Below are positions 44,751 to 54,800 of a stretch of 64,000 nucleotides of DNA, in pieces. Position numbers and translations under genes: made by a program. Origin of the DNA: a virus; the IMG/VR virus record IMGVR_UViG_3300042890_006148, positions 1 through 64,000 of that record; one strand, written 5' to 3'. Below the pieces are notes generated by a model that was not told the origin of the DNA, ran no database searches, and worked only from the letters and a program-made list of their open reading frames with translations. Every line of letters starts with the position of its first letter. The first letter of the stretch is position 1.

Positions 44751-46544
44751 TCAACCAGAGAGTTTTATATCCTCAAGAATCATAACTAAATTATTTCCAC
44801 CTGACCAATTATCTATCTCGACAGTGTAAACAACATCAACTTTGTCGCCAGGTTTAAATTCATTACAAATATATCCCCGCCTCCAAGCATTAGCAGGAAC
44901 CCAAGTTTTCTCACCATTTGATAATTTTAATTTTGCGTGTTTACCTTGAGTAAGTGGTTTAGCTTCAACAAGAGTCATATTCTTTGTGATGAAGATTGGA
45001 TTATGATTACCACTACCAAAAGGTGAGATTTTTGAAAGATGAACATATGTCTTAATGTTCAAATCACCAAATGGCATACGAGCATCAATATCAATAATCT
45101 TTTCAGAAGATGGTTCTCCCAATCTATCTTGAGCATAATTATTCAATGCTGCTCTCATTGCTGGAATATTATCTATAGCAAGTTCAAAACCAGCAGCAAA
45201 AGCATGACCCCCACAAACAGTAGAACCATCTGCTCTTTTCTTGAATAATTTCCAAGCCTCTTCTGACTTGAGAGCATCCAAGATATTAAAATCACGAGTG
45301 GAACGACAAGAACCTTTAGCATATCCATCCTTCTTAAATGAACAAACCAAAGTAGGCTTGTTGTACATTTCTGCAATTTTGCCAGCAATTAAACCAATCA
45401 ATCCTGGATGCCAATCTTCTTCACCCAAAATCAATATATGCTCTTTCTCTAAATCAAAATTTCTCTCAACAAAATCTATAGCTTGTTGAGTTGCTTTCTC
45501 TTGCTGTTCTTGTCTTTTAGTATTGGCATTGTTCATCTGCTTGGCAAGATTAGCTGCTGTTATGTCATCTTTGGACAGCATCAATGATAAAGCAGTACCA
45601 GCATCAGCAAGTCTACCTATAGCATTGATTCTTGGGCCAATTTGAAAACCAATAGTAGTTGGAGTTACATCTTTGACACCAGCAATACGAAGAAGTTCTT
45701 TTATTCCTGGCTTATTACTGTTAGAAAGAATTGAACATCCATAATTAACTATAACTCTGTTTTCATCAATCATCGGAGCAACGTCAGCTACAGTGCCCAA
45801 AGCTGCAAATTCAATTAGATTATCTACAAAATCAAAAACATTTAGCTTACGATACCTAGCTAATCCAAGCATCAATTTAAAAGCAATTCCACAACCAGCC
45901 AGATAATCAAATGGATAGCGTTCAAAACTATCTTTCTTATAAGACTGAAAATGTTCTCCTGGATAGAAAGGATCATCTCTGTTTGGATTTACCACTGCCA
46001 TAGCTTCAGGCAACGATCCATCTTCACTAGGATGATGGTGGTCAGTGATAATCAAATCAAGATTTTTCTCTTTTGCATATGCACCAGTTTCAAATGCAAC
46101 AATTCCACAGTCCACGCTCATAAGAAGAGTTGCACCAGAAGCCAAAGCCTGATCAACAGAATGCATCTTGATATCGTATCCATCTTCCATTCTGTGAGGA
46201 ACTTTGTATTCTATATTTGCTCCCATTTTCTCAAGAGCAGTGACAACAATTGCAGTGGAAGTAATGCCATCCACATCATAGTCGCCCCATACAAAGATCT
46301 TCTCACCTGTATCGATGGCTTTGCTAATTCTTTTGATAGCAATTTCAGCATCAGGAAGAGTCATTGGATTATGAAGTTTATTAATTTTAAGATCTAAAAA
46401 TTGTTCAGCTTTGTCTACTGAATCAATTCCACGAGTAAGCATAACTTGGGCTACAGGAATAGGTATCTCAAGTTCATATGCAAGTTCTTTAACTTCTTGC
46501 ATACTACATTCTCTCATTTTCCAAACTGTTTCAATTCTATCCAT
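44751..46544 (-). CDS. recJ: RecJ-like single-stranded DNA 5'-3' exonuclease
   Basis: A 597-residue DHH-family protein. Motifs in order: WGDYDVDGITS (motif I), SVDCGIVAFE (II), ITDHHHPSEDG (III) and VNPNRDD, a GCGIAFKL helix and an AALGTVADVAP segment. The DHHA1 domain follows with GRLADAGTAL, WHPGLIGLIAGKIA and GGHAFAAGFEL, and an OB-fold C-terminus (VHLSKISPFGSGNHNPIF) closes the core. It degrades single-stranded DNA 5'-3' in recombination and repair. It begins within the last bases of the primase core gene (8-base overlap). All catalytic motifs are intact. Confidence 0.95.
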   Translation of the reverse strand: MDRIETVWKMRECSMQEVKELAYELEIPIPVAQVMLTRGIDSVDKAEQFLDLKINKLHNPMTLPDAEIAIKRISKAIDTGEKIFVWGDYDVDGITSTAIVVTALEKMGANIEYKVPHRMEDGYDIKMHSVDQALASGATLLMSVDCGIVAFETGAYAKEKNLDLIITDHHHPSEDGSLPEAMAVVNPNRDDPFYPGEHFQSYKKDSFERYPFDYLAGCGIAFKLMLGLARYRKLNVFDFVDNLIEFAALGTVADVAPMIDENRVIVNYGCSILSNSNKPGIKELLRIAGVKDVTPTTIGFQIGPRINAIGRLADAGTALSLMLSKDDITAANLAKQMNNANTKRQEQQEKATQQAIDFVERNFDLEKEHILILGEEDWHPGLIGLIAGKIAEMYNKPTLVCSFKKDGYAKGSCRSTRDFNILDALKSEEAWKLFKKRADGSTVCGGHAFAAGFELAIDNIPAMRAALNNYAQDRLGEPSSEKIIDIDARMPFGDLNIKTYVHLSKISPFGSGNHNPIFITKNMTLVEAKPLTQGKHAKLKLSNGEKTWVPANAWRRGYICNEFKPGDKVDVVYTVEIDNWSGGNNLVMILEDIKLSG

Positions 46545-47301
46545 TTTCAGCCCTTATACTTAAAGTTTTCTTACCAGAGTCAATCATCTTCAAAATAGTT
46601 TCATCAAGAAGAGATACATCAAATTTTTGTGCAAAGTCATCAGGATCCATACCAGAAGGAAGAAATATTCTAATAGCTTTCAATCCCAATTCTTCTATTT
46701 TGCTGATTACTTTTTCTGATGCAATTTTGCCAGCATCATCAGCATCCATAAGAACAACTAGATTATCACAATATCTGGAGGCAAGAGCAATTTGATGATC
46801 AGAAATAGCAGTTCCACAAAGGGCAACTACATTTTCTAAACCATTGTCATAAAATGAATAAACATCAAAGTATCCTTCTGTCAATATAAGATAGTTCTTT
46901 TGACGTGCCATTGTTTTTGCTACATCAAGAAAGAATAGATTTTTATTCTTTTGATATGGCTCGTTTATCCATTTGCCTTTATTCCATTTGTTGATTTTGT
47001 CAGCACATTTAGCAGGTTCGTGCCCATAAAGATCCCAAAATGCTTGCACTGTTTGTTCTCTTAAATCTGGAATTTGTCTGCCAGCAAGAGCAATAAAATT
47101 ACCGTGAACATCTCTAATTGGAACGATCAATCTGCCTTTTAATAATGGAAATTCATACCTTGAATAAGAAGGGCAGAATGCAATAAGATTATTTTGGATA
47201 ATTTTGTTAGATAAATTTCTAGTTTGGAAATAATCTTGAACAGTTTTATTCTCACCAAAGTTGCGGAGAAATTGATTATAGTTCAATTCAATGCTGTTCA
47301 T
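46537..47301 (-). CDS. DnaG-type primase catalytic (TOPRIM) core, lacking zinc domain
   Basis: A 254-residue protein. The N-terminal subdomain (IQNNLIAFCPSYSRYEFPLLKGRLIVPIRDVHGNFIALAGRQI) is typical of DnaG. The TOPRIM part shows Glu142 (LILTEGYFDV), Asp186-x-Asp188 (LMDADDAGK) and an IRIFLPSGMDPDDF segment. There is no CHC2 zinc domain and no helicase-binding domain; the zinc domain is encoded separately at 56137-56769. It should make RNA primers for phage replication. It ends in TAG, overlapping recJ by eight bases. The start has no Shine-Dalgarno, and a candidate promoter lies directly ahead. Confidence 0.85.
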   Translation of the reverse strand: MNSIELNYNQFLRNFGENKTVQDYFQTRNLSNKIIQNNLIAFCPSYSRYEFPLLKGRLIVPIRDVHGNFIALAGRQIPDLREQTVQAFWDLYGHEPAKCADKINKWNKGKWINEPYQKNKNLFFLDVAKTMARQKNYLILTEGYFDVYSFYDNGLENVVALCGTAISDHQIALASRYCDNLVVLMDADDAGKIASEKVISKIEELGLKAIRIFLPSGMDPDDFAQKFDVSLLDETILKMIDSGKKTLSIRAENG

Positions 47302-47308
47302 CAGTTAA

Positions 47309-47336
47309 ATTGTATCATTAAAGGTAGAAAAATCAA
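47309..47336 (-). promoter_or_regulatory. candidate sigma-70 promoter for primase core gene
   Basis: On the minus strand TTGATT (47331-47336) and TACAAT (47309-47314) are 16 bases apart, close to a host -35/-10 pair. The -10 ends eight bases before the primase ATG, so the transcript would be leaderless. There is no experimental support. Confidence 0.3.
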
Positions 47337-47379
47337 CTCTTGGGAAAACTATAATATCATTTTAGTCTAGGTTGTAAAA

Positions 47380-48036
47380 ATGAACAAATTTCAAAAATTA
47401 GCTCAATTAAATAGAGATATCGAATTATTAGAGAATGCTGGCAAAATCAAAGCAGCAGAAATATTACATCAGAAGTTTATTAAAGAGGCACAGTATGCAA
47501 TGCCTCAAATGATGACCACAATGATGCCTCAAATGATGATGCCACAAATGATGCCAATGATGATGCCTCAAATGATGGCAAGACCAATGATCGCTCCAAC
47601 AACTCTAGCCAAACCAGTTGTTGCACCTGCACAAATGCCTGTAGCTCAACCAAGAACAACTCCTGTTCAAACAATAGGCCCACCAAATCCAGGAGTAAGC
47701 CCAGCTCCAAGCCCTGCTCCAGCTCCTAAACCGAGCCCTGGAAATATGCAGATAGCACCATTACCTTCACCTGCGCCTGCACCTGGTGGACAAGTACAGC
47801 CTCCTTACGAAGGAAGTAATACAAATCCAGGTGGACAAAATGTACCTCCTCCTACTCCACCTCCAACTCAGTATGGTGATAAAAATAAAAAAGATCAAGA
47901 ACTGCAATATTTAGAAAACGAATTGCAAAGATTACAGCGAGAATATGGTATGGATTGTGGACCATTTGCAGCACAGTGCAATACATTGAGAGGAATGATT
48001 GATAAAAATAAAGGTGGATCAGTAGCAAAGAGTTAA
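47380..48036 (+). CDS. tagged Met/Pro-rich low-complexity protein
   Basis: The protein has 218 residues. Residues 1-38 are the helical tag module (helix, Gly turn, KAAEILHQKFIKEAQ). Residues 40-70 are a run of short Pro-Gln-Met-Met-type repeats, followed by Pro/Ala/Gly-rich sequence to about 165 and a coiled C-terminal part (ELQYLENELQRLQREYG) with two Cys. Low-complexity Met-rich tracts are rare in phage proteins. No enzymatic domain is present. A TATAAT at 47350-47355 could be a -10 element. It is three bases from a second gene with the same N-terminal module. Confidence 0.6.
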   Translation: MNKFQKLAQLNRDIELLENAGKIKAAEILHQKFIKEAQYAMPQMMTTMMPQMMMPQMMPMMMPQMMARPMIAPTTLAKPVVAPAQMPVAQPRTTPVQTIGPPNPGVSPAPSPAPAPKPSPGNMQIAPLPSPAPAPGGQVQPPYEGSNTNPGGQNVPPPTPPPTQYGDKNKKDQELQYLENELQRLQREYGMDCGPFAAQCNTLRGMIDKNKGGSVAKS

Positions 48037-48038
48037 TT

Positions 48039-48689
48039 ATGAATAAATTTATAAAGTTATCAAAAATCAACAAAGATATTGAATTATTAGAAACTTATGG
48101 AGATTTCAAAGCTGCAGAAGTGCTTCATAAACAATTTTTAAAAGTATCCCAAATTGTATCCAATGAAGTAAAAACTCCTGAAAAATTTATGGATGAGTTG
48201 TTTCTTTTGGCTCAAAATCCAAATGAAGATTTTGAAAATTTAGTCAAGTGGTATCAAAATGATCCAGGCCGATATTCTGAAGAAGAAAGAGAGTATATTG
48301 ATAAAGCTATAGAAAAAGCCACTGATCAAAGAAATAGATTGGGTAAATTTACAACTGTAATAGATCCAGATAATCCTACTTTAAGACCTGAAAAAAATGA
48401 AAATGTGGAAGATACACCTTCTGGTAATTCTAACACTGATATTACTATTAATAAACCCTCTGGTCCAAAAATGCCTATTCTTGATGAAAGAGAGCAAGGT
48501 TATGTATACAGAAGAATTATTGGTCAAATCAAAGAATTGCTCAAAAATAAGAAGAAGTTTAAAGCTGACAAATTAGCTTTAGATTATCAAGATTTTTTTG
48601 AAAATTCTGCAAGAAACGAAGCTTTTGTAAAACAAGTTAACAGAATATACAAAGATTTCAGAAAAGCAAGTCCATTACCAATGATGTAA
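48039..48689 (+). CDS. unknown tagged protein, paralogous N-terminus
   Basis: The protein has 216 residues. Its first 38 residues align closely with those of the preceding gene (both have DIELLE, G-x-x-KAAE and a final F-[IL]-K-x-[AS]-Q). After the tag the sequence is polar, with FMDELFLLAQNPNEDFENLVKWYQ near 54-78, an acidic middle and a helical C-terminus (YVYRRIIGQIKELLKNKKKFKADKLALDYQDFF). The two genes look like a duplicated tag joined to different bodies. The gene ends at a terminator shared with recA. Confidence 0.5.
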   Translation: MNKFIKLSKINKDIELLETYGDFKAAEVLHKQFLKVSQIVSNEVKTPEKFMDELFLLAQNPNEDFENLVKWYQNDPGRYSEEEREYIDKAIEKATDQRNRLGKFTTVIDPDNPTLRPEKNENVEDTPSGNSNTDITINKPSGPKMPILDEREQGYVYRRIIGQIKELLKNKKKFKADKLALDYQDFFENSARNEAFVKQVNRIYKDFRKASPLPMM

Positions 48690-48716
48690 AAAAACCCCTC
48701 TTTCGAGGGGTTTTTT
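48689..48716. terminator. bidirectional terminator hairpin
   Basis: A perfect 12-bp stem (48689-48700 with 48705-48716) with the sequence AAAAAACCCCTC, loop TTTC. It serves the convergent tagged gene and recA, with A6/T6 arms. Confidence 0.85.
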
Positions 48717-48718
48717 AA

Positions 48719-49939
48719 TTATTCAAGCATTTGTTTTGCAGCAACATCAAAATCAATGCCACCATCGTCACCATCATCATCGTCTTCATCAATATCGTCA
48801 GAAGATGGACCTTTACTGATCGCTTCAACAAGATCAGCAAGTGGTTTTCCAACTACTTTCAAACGTCCACAAATAAATTCAAATGCCGTAGTAGAATTAT
48901 CATTACGAGTACGCTTTTCAGGAGCTGGTTGAGTCATTAAAAGTTTGCAGAATTCATATGCATCTTTAGATTCTATAACTTCTCCAGTATCAATGTTCGT
49001 GTAAATAAACTTCTTACGAACTTCCTTGACGTATTCAAACCCCTTGGCCTTAGCCTTATAGAGAAATTCATCAACAGGATTTGTAGTTTCATCATCAGTG
49101 AACATAATTTTGAATTCACCAGTGACACCAGGTTGACCATAACGAGTCTTCATAACAAGAACTTTGCTCTTGCCACCAATTACGACATCTTTACCTTCAG
49201 CATCTTTCTTGGTAACTTGTCCAGCAGCACCATTGATCTTATTGATCCATAGGCGCATGTGAGTGAAGTAGTTCATAGCATTACCACCAGAAGCAGTTTT
49301 TGCCATTGTCCCAGGCATCACTCCAGCACCCATATAGAGCTGATTGATAAGTACAACAATAGTTCCAGATGCAGCAGTTTTAGCAGTTAAATCTTTGGTT
49401 AATCTTTTTACAAATCGTGCATGAAGTCCAATTGTTTGAACTTGCTCCATAGACTTAACTAATTCATCATTTGGTATCATTGCTGATATAGAGTCAACAA
49501 TAATTACAGAATAGTCTCCAGTTTCAACCATAAACTTGAGCAATTCACCGTACTTTTCTGCGGAGCCAACGTTTTCAACAAGCAAAAGTTGAGCAGTGTT
49601 GACACCACAAGATAAGGCACGTAAAGGATAATATGAATTCTCAACATTGAAGAAAGCACACTTCTTACCCAATTTTTGAGCTTCAGCAATCAGCTTGTAA
49701 CCAAGCCAAGTTTTGCCAGATTGTGATTCACCACAAAATTCAATCAATGTGCCAGCAGGAATTCCCATACCTGCGCCAAGGATTGAATCAACTTCAAAAA
49801 CACCTGTGGGAATAAATTCAATATTCTCTACATCACCAGACTTAACACACTTTTCATCAATTCCAAGTGCTTTAAGTTTTTGTTTCAATAAACGCTCTTG
49901 ATCTTTATCAATTGCTTCGTTTAGTTCTTTTCTAGCCAT
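48719..49939 (-). CDS. RecA/UvsX-like recombinase
   Basis: The protein has 406 residues. Walker A is GESQSGKT at 70-77. The region that in RecA reads like DAEHA is here FFNVENSYYPL, keeping Glu but not the His. Walker B is YSVIIVDSISAMIP near 140, with INQLYMGAGVMPG (L2 region) and a GGNAMNYFTHMRLWI strand. The C-terminus has a highly acidic tail (DDIDEDDDDGDDGGIDFD), often used to control DNA loading or to bind partners. It should catalyse strand exchange for repair and recombination-driven replication. It is preceded by its own GAGG ribosome-binding site directly after a terminator. Confidence 0.93.
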   Translation of the reverse strand: MARKELNEAIDKDQERLLKQKLKALGIDEKCVKSGDVENIEFIPTGVFEVDSILGAGMGIPAGTLIEFCGESQSGKTWLGYKLIAEAQKLGKKCAFFNVENSYYPLRALSCGVNTAQLLLVENVGSAEKYGELLKFMVETGDYSVIIVDSISAMIPNDELVKSMEQVQTIGLHARFVKRLTKDLTAKTAASGTIVVLINQLYMGAGVMPGTMAKTASGGNAMNYFTHMRLWINKINGAAGQVTKKDAEGKDVVIGGKSKVLVMKTRYGQPGVTGEFKIMFTDDETTNPVDEFLYKAKAKGFEYVKEVRKKFIYTNIDTGEVIESKDAYEFCKLLMTQPAPEKRTRNDNSTTAFEFICGRLKVVGKPLADLVEAISKGPSSDDIDEDDDDGDDGGIDFDVAAKQMLE

Positions 49940-49952
49940 AATTTATCCTCAA

Positions 49953-49981
49953 AAAAGGGATGGAATAAATCCATCCCTTTT
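49953..49981 (-). terminator. terminator before recA
   Basis: A 12-bp perfect stem (49953-49964 with 49970-49981) with loop of five, followed on the minus strand by six T then the GAGG of recA. It ends the transcript of the 49987 gene. Confidence 0.85.
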
Positions 49982-49986
49982 ATCAA

Positions 49987-50994
49987 TTACTTCTTGCCCA
50001 TCCATCCAAGAGAAGGAGCATCATCATCACCTTCTTCGTCATCCTCATCTAAGATAACAGCCTTCTTAGCAGGACGAGCTGGTTTTGGTGCTGGAATAAA
50101 TTCTTCCTCATCATCATCTTCATCTTCAACAACAGGCGCTGGTTTAGCAACAACCTTTGGAGCCTCTACTGGAGCAGAGACCTTGTAAGAATTTGAAGAT
50201 ACTTCAGAATCAGCATTCTTTGGAACAGTGAATTTGAAAATCTTGAGCAGAGGAAAACCATAGGTAAAGAAATCTTCCCATTCTGGCATATTAGGATCAT
50301 CTTCACGATCGTTGTTGTAATTTACACGCTCTGCCACAAGATCTTCTGTTGATGGCTCACCAGCTTTACGAAGAAGCTCAATCATTTCATCAGTAATGTA
50401 AGTTGGCTTGCCTTCAAAATATAGTGTGTAATCAACTGAAAGAGGAGCTGGTTGACCTGTAGCGGTAGCAGTAATCTTTACGCAAGGAGAATTGCGAGTA
50501 CCATAGTGACGACCATCGCCATCTTCATTCTCAGCATCTTCATAATTCTGAATGGTTTGTTCAGCAATACGATTGAAAATGCTCTTACCCTTCTTTAGGA
50601 TCTTTGCTTCCCAGGAACCATCTTCTTGCTTCTCAAGAACATTCTGGGCATACTGTGTGGTACCAACATAACCCATTTTCTTCCAAGGACATTGCTTTGG
50701 ATCATCATGTCCAATTCGAACAAAGGACTTGTTCAAATCAGCATCTGGAAATGGTACACGTTGAGTCTTACCACGAAGGGAAGGATCATTGTTAGGGTTT
50801 GGAATATAAACCTTGTCAGTGAATTCAATAAATGAAATTGGGTCACCGATAAGCTTCAGACGACGGACAACCTTTGGTGAGTCCTTGACTGAAAGATTTA
50901 CGAGAATATCCTGCAAGCGAGGAAATGAATTACGAGGAGTTGATGGATTTGGCTGTGAAGCAACCATCTTTGTAGCAGAAACACGTCGAGTCAT
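49987..50994 (-). CDS. probable single-stranded DNA-binding protein with acidic tail
   Basis: The protein has 335 residues. The N-terminal and middle parts are mixed beta/alpha and have a region (CPWKKMGYVGTTQYAQNVLEKQEDGSWEAKILKKGKSIFNRIAEQTIQN) like the core of T4 gp32-type ssDNA-binding proteins. A disordered Val/Pro/Ala-rich linker leads to an acidic C-terminal tail (DEDDDEEEF and DEDDEEGDDD), typical of ssDNA-binding proteins that contact replisome partners. It lies between recA and the polymerase genes. There is no simple OB-fold signature that I can see, so this is an inference. Confidence 0.55.
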   Translation of the reverse strand: MTRRVSATKMVASQPNPSTPRNSFPRLQDILVNLSVKDSPKVVRRLKLIGDPISFIEFTDKVYIPNPNNDPSLRGKTQRVPFPDADLNKSFVRIGHDDPKQCPWKKMGYVGTTQYAQNVLEKQEDGSWEAKILKKGKSIFNRIAEQTIQNYEDAENEDGDGRHYGTRNSPCVKITATATGQPAPLSVDYTLYFEGKPTYITDEMIELLRKAGEPSTEDLVAERVNYNNDREDDPNMPEWEDFFTYGFPLLKIFKFTVPKNADSEVSSNSYKVSAPVEAPKVVAKPAPVVEDEDDDEEEFIPAPKPARPAKKAVILDEDDEEGDDDAPSLGWMGKK

Positions 50995-51084
50995 TTTATA
51001 TTTTCTCCAATTGGGCTCTTCCGTCCCACATTTATTAGTTTACTGTATGTTTTTAGCTGAAGCAATAGTAATTCAAAAATATTT

Positions 51085-51831
51085 TCACATTCTTGAATTT
51101 CTAGTTCTTACTGTAGCATTTCCCTTATTCATAGGAGTCTTATCTTTCGCAAAAAGATTTGACATTCCCTCGTTATTAAAGGATTGGTTGATTCTGGATA
51201 AAGCTTGATGCTCACGCAAAATTCTATCCATTTGAGATGCTGCAAATTCAATATTTTTTAAATATTGCTCCAAATATGTTAGCAGCCTTTTGGAATTTGT
51301 CATTGGAATGACAAATGGGTGTACAGTGAAAGCAGCATTAGCCTCTTTATCCTTTGCTGTTCCTGTAGATAATTTGATAGCCATTTCTCGAAGGTTTTTG
51401 TGCGCTTGAGAAATCATTTCATAGTGTGCAAAAACAACAGACATAATTTCAGTCAATCTGTTTCTGTATTGAACTTGCAAAGCATAGGCAGCTGAAAATG
51501 ATTCAAATTCATAATCATCTTTGCTTGGAATAGAAATATCCCATTGCCTTACTTCAGTGCGAATTTCAATTTCATCATAGTGTGGAAGAAGACTAATTGC
51601 ATCTTGCCAAATCTGAACTTCTTTTGCAAATGAATCTTCAGTGACACCTTTAAGACGACTTACTAAATCTTTTGAAAAATTAGGATCCTGCCAAGAAACT
51701 GTTTCTGGCATAGGCGACCATTCTAAAGTTGCAAGTAAAACTGATTTTTCTTCATCAAAATCTTCATCTTCCTCAGAGCTGATTTTGAATTCTGGATCGT
51801 CGTATTCTTCGTATTCGTCAAAAATTCCCAT
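51085..51831 (-). CDS. unknown acidic replication-region protein
   Basis: The protein has 248 residues and is not recognised. The N-terminus is strongly acidic (DEYEEYDDPEF...EEDEDFDEE, residues 4-29). A helical middle contains FAKEVQIWQDAISLLPHYDEIEIRTEVRQWDISIPSKDDYE, and a long helical part follows (AYALQVQYRNRLTEIMSVVFAHYEMI) with a final basic tail. Its location between the ssDNA-binding candidate and dnaE suggests a replication or recombination helper, for example a loader or mediator. That is inferred from position only. Confidence 0.5.
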   Translation of the reverse strand: MGIFDEYEEYDDPEFKISSEEDEDFDEEKSVLLATLEWSPMPETVSWQDPNFSKDLVSRLKGVTEDSFAKEVQIWQDAISLLPHYDEIEIRTEVRQWDISIPSKDDYEFESFSAAYALQVQYRNRLTEIMSVVFAHYEMISQAHKNLREMAIKLSTGTAKDKEANAAFTVHPFVIPMTNSKRLLTYLEQYLKNIEFAASQMDRILREHQALSRINQSFNNEGMSNLFAKDKTPMNKGNATVRTRNSRM

Positions 51832-51839
51832 AATAATTC

Positions 51840-54800
51840 CTAATCAAACAATCCATCACTCAGTAATGTTTTAACAGATGATGAAGTGGATTTTGTTTTT
51901 CTTTCTTTGTTGTTAATTATATCATCATATGACACAGAATTTTTCTCTGCAAGTTTCTGCATCCTTAAAGAATTCTTTTCTTCTTTGTTTCTTTCTGCAA
52001 CAATATTGTCCCAGTATTCCAAGAAATCTTCTACAACTTCAAATTGCATAGTATCTGGCAAGCAACTTAGTGCATCATGTTCAGCCAGGAAAGCCACCAT
52101 TCCACGATTAGGTCTAGCTCTGTATGCCAAGTCTTTGCAATCTTCATAAGGTTGATGTTGAACTATATCAATTGCTCTTGCTCCGACACCCTTAATTGCA
52201 GAAAGAGGAAGCAAAATCTCACCCTTCTTATTTACAGTAGTTTCAACACCAGACTCATTTACATTTGCTGGCTTTACTGTAATTCTATCCATACTGCATT
52301 CTTTAAGTAATACAGCAAGTTTATCTTCATCAAGCCTATCTATTTGAATACAAGCAGCCAACCACTCAGAAGGATAATAATTACGCAAATAAGCAGTGTA
52401 ATAAGAAAGCAAAGCATAAGAACAAGCGTGAGATCTATTGAAGGCATATCCTCCAAATTTAGCCATTAATGCAAGTACTTCATCAATAACTGGTTCAGGA
52501 ATTCCACGCTCTTTACTCTTTGTAGCAAAAAGATTACAAACATCATCAAAATCTTTACCAGACTTCTTTGAAATTGCTTTACGTAGTTTGTCCACTTGTT
52601 GCCAGGTAAATCCAGCCATATCACGAGCCAAGAACATAGCTTGCTCCTGATACACCATAATTCCATATGTCACTGAAAGATGCTTCTCAATAATAGGGTG
52701 AGCATACTTGATTAATTCTGGATGTCTTTTACCTTCAGCATATTGAGGAATATAATCCATAGGACCAGGACGATAAAGAGCAGCCACAGCAATCAAATCT
52801 TCAACATTAGAGGCGTTTACATCCCGAAGAGATTGTTGCATTCCTTTTGAAGCAAATTGGAAAACACTAGCAGTTTTTCCCCTAGCATAAATGTTCTTAA
52901 AAATTTTAGCATCGTCAAGATTGATCTTTTTGAAATCAATTTCTTTATTATGAAGTCTCTTTATATGTTCAAGACAAAGAGCAACTTGATGAAAAGCAGC
53001 TAGTCCAAGAAAATCGTACTTTACCAAACCAACACGTTCTACATTTTTCATATCGTATGCAGAACACAAGTTTCCCTTACTGTTTTCTATAGGGGCATTT
53101 AAATAAATTGGTTCAGAAGATACAAGAACTCCAGAAGCGTGAACACCAAAGTTAGAATATGTACCAACCAATTGAATAGCGCTATCTAATTCTTCTTGCC
53201 ACTGGTTATAGTAATGTTTGAACTCCTCATTTTCTTGAATAGTTTCTTCAATTGTTGTTCCTGGCTTTTTAGAAATACAAGCAGAAATCTTTAAAGCCTG
53301 ATTGTGAAAATCATTAGGATATGTATCTTGAAACCTTGTAGAGGATTTCAAACATCCTACTACAGAGTTTTTTGCAGCATATTTACCCCAAGTTCCAATT
53401 TGAGCAACATGATCATCTCCAAATCTTTCTTTAGTCCAATCAATAACTTCAGAGCGACGTGAATCATCAATATCTGTATCAACGTCAGGAAGGGCAGCAA
53501 CTTTTGAAATTACTAGACCATCTGAAGGCATTTCTTTCGTAATTTCAAGAATATGAGCAGTCCAAAGTTGAGAATCATTCTTCTTTGCTTTGATTCCCAT
53601 TTTAGCAAGGTTATAAATATAAGATGATAAACCTTGATTTTCTAATACCCATAATTCTTTCTCAATTTCAGGCTCATATTTGCGATTTTCTGGAAAAAAT
53701 TCTAGCCATTGTTGAGTAATCTTCCTTAACTTCTTACTGTAAGGAATTTGATCCATATCACCATACTCATTAATAAATTGAGATGCTGGAAATTCAGATA
53801 TATCTACTTTGTATTGAGTTCCACGACCAGGATTCAAGAAGCGTTCAAACATCAAGTTCCAACGTACTGGATCCACATTACAAACTTCAAGACAGAAGTT
53901 TACTAATGATCCAACACCAGAACCACGAATACCAAAATGGATATCCTTATGCTTCATAAATTCAACTAATTCTCTTTGAATCAAGAAGTAGTCAGTAACA
54001 CCCATGTACCAAATTTGGCGCAATTCACTATCAAGACGGGCTAAATAATTGTTTGAGAATAAGTTAGCCTGACGTAAACCAGAAATACAAAGAAAGGCTA
54101 AATACGCTTCATTTGCTTTGTGATGAGGTAATTTGGATTTCCAGAAATTATTAAACTCTTGATTGTCTTTAGGAATACGAGCAGCTGGAAGTAAGTGGGG
54201 AACATCAAGTTTGAAGAAATCTTCTACCATCTCTGAAATAAGAACAGAATTTTTTAAAGCTTCAGGCACACTTGATCCAAAAACCTTGTGCATTTCATCA
54301 TAAGGTTTTAGATAAAACTGATGACTGCCATAAGCTTCTTTCTTACCATTCTTTTTATCTGTTCTGCTGTCTCTTTGGTCACGCATCTGAATTAAGACAT
54401 CGTGAATTTTCCAGTCTAACTTGTCAAGATAATGTACATCATTAGATGCAACAACAGGAATGTCATATTTATTAGCAAGATCTAAAAGAAATGGCATATT
54501 ATGAGCTTGTTCATCAATTCCGTGATGCTGCAATTCAACAAAATAGCGATCTTGAAATACATTCTTAAATCGATTTATAACACGATTTGCAAGATCAACA
54601 TCTTCTCTCATTAGGGATTGATTTAGTTCAGAAGCGAGACAGCCAGAAAGAGCAATTACACCTTCACTATGTTTTTCAATACACCCCCAATCAACACGAG
54701 GGGAATAATGAAAAGCATCTGGGTCATTGCCAAGAGCTGAAAGAGAAAGAAGATTCTTATATCCTGTTTCGTTTTGAGCAAGAAGAGTAAGGTGATTTAA

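Noticed and set aside
47497-47592. CRISPR-like or tandem DNA repeat
   Set aside because: The repeats are codons for Pro-Gln-Met-Met inside a reading frame; spacing is irregular and there are no unique spacers.
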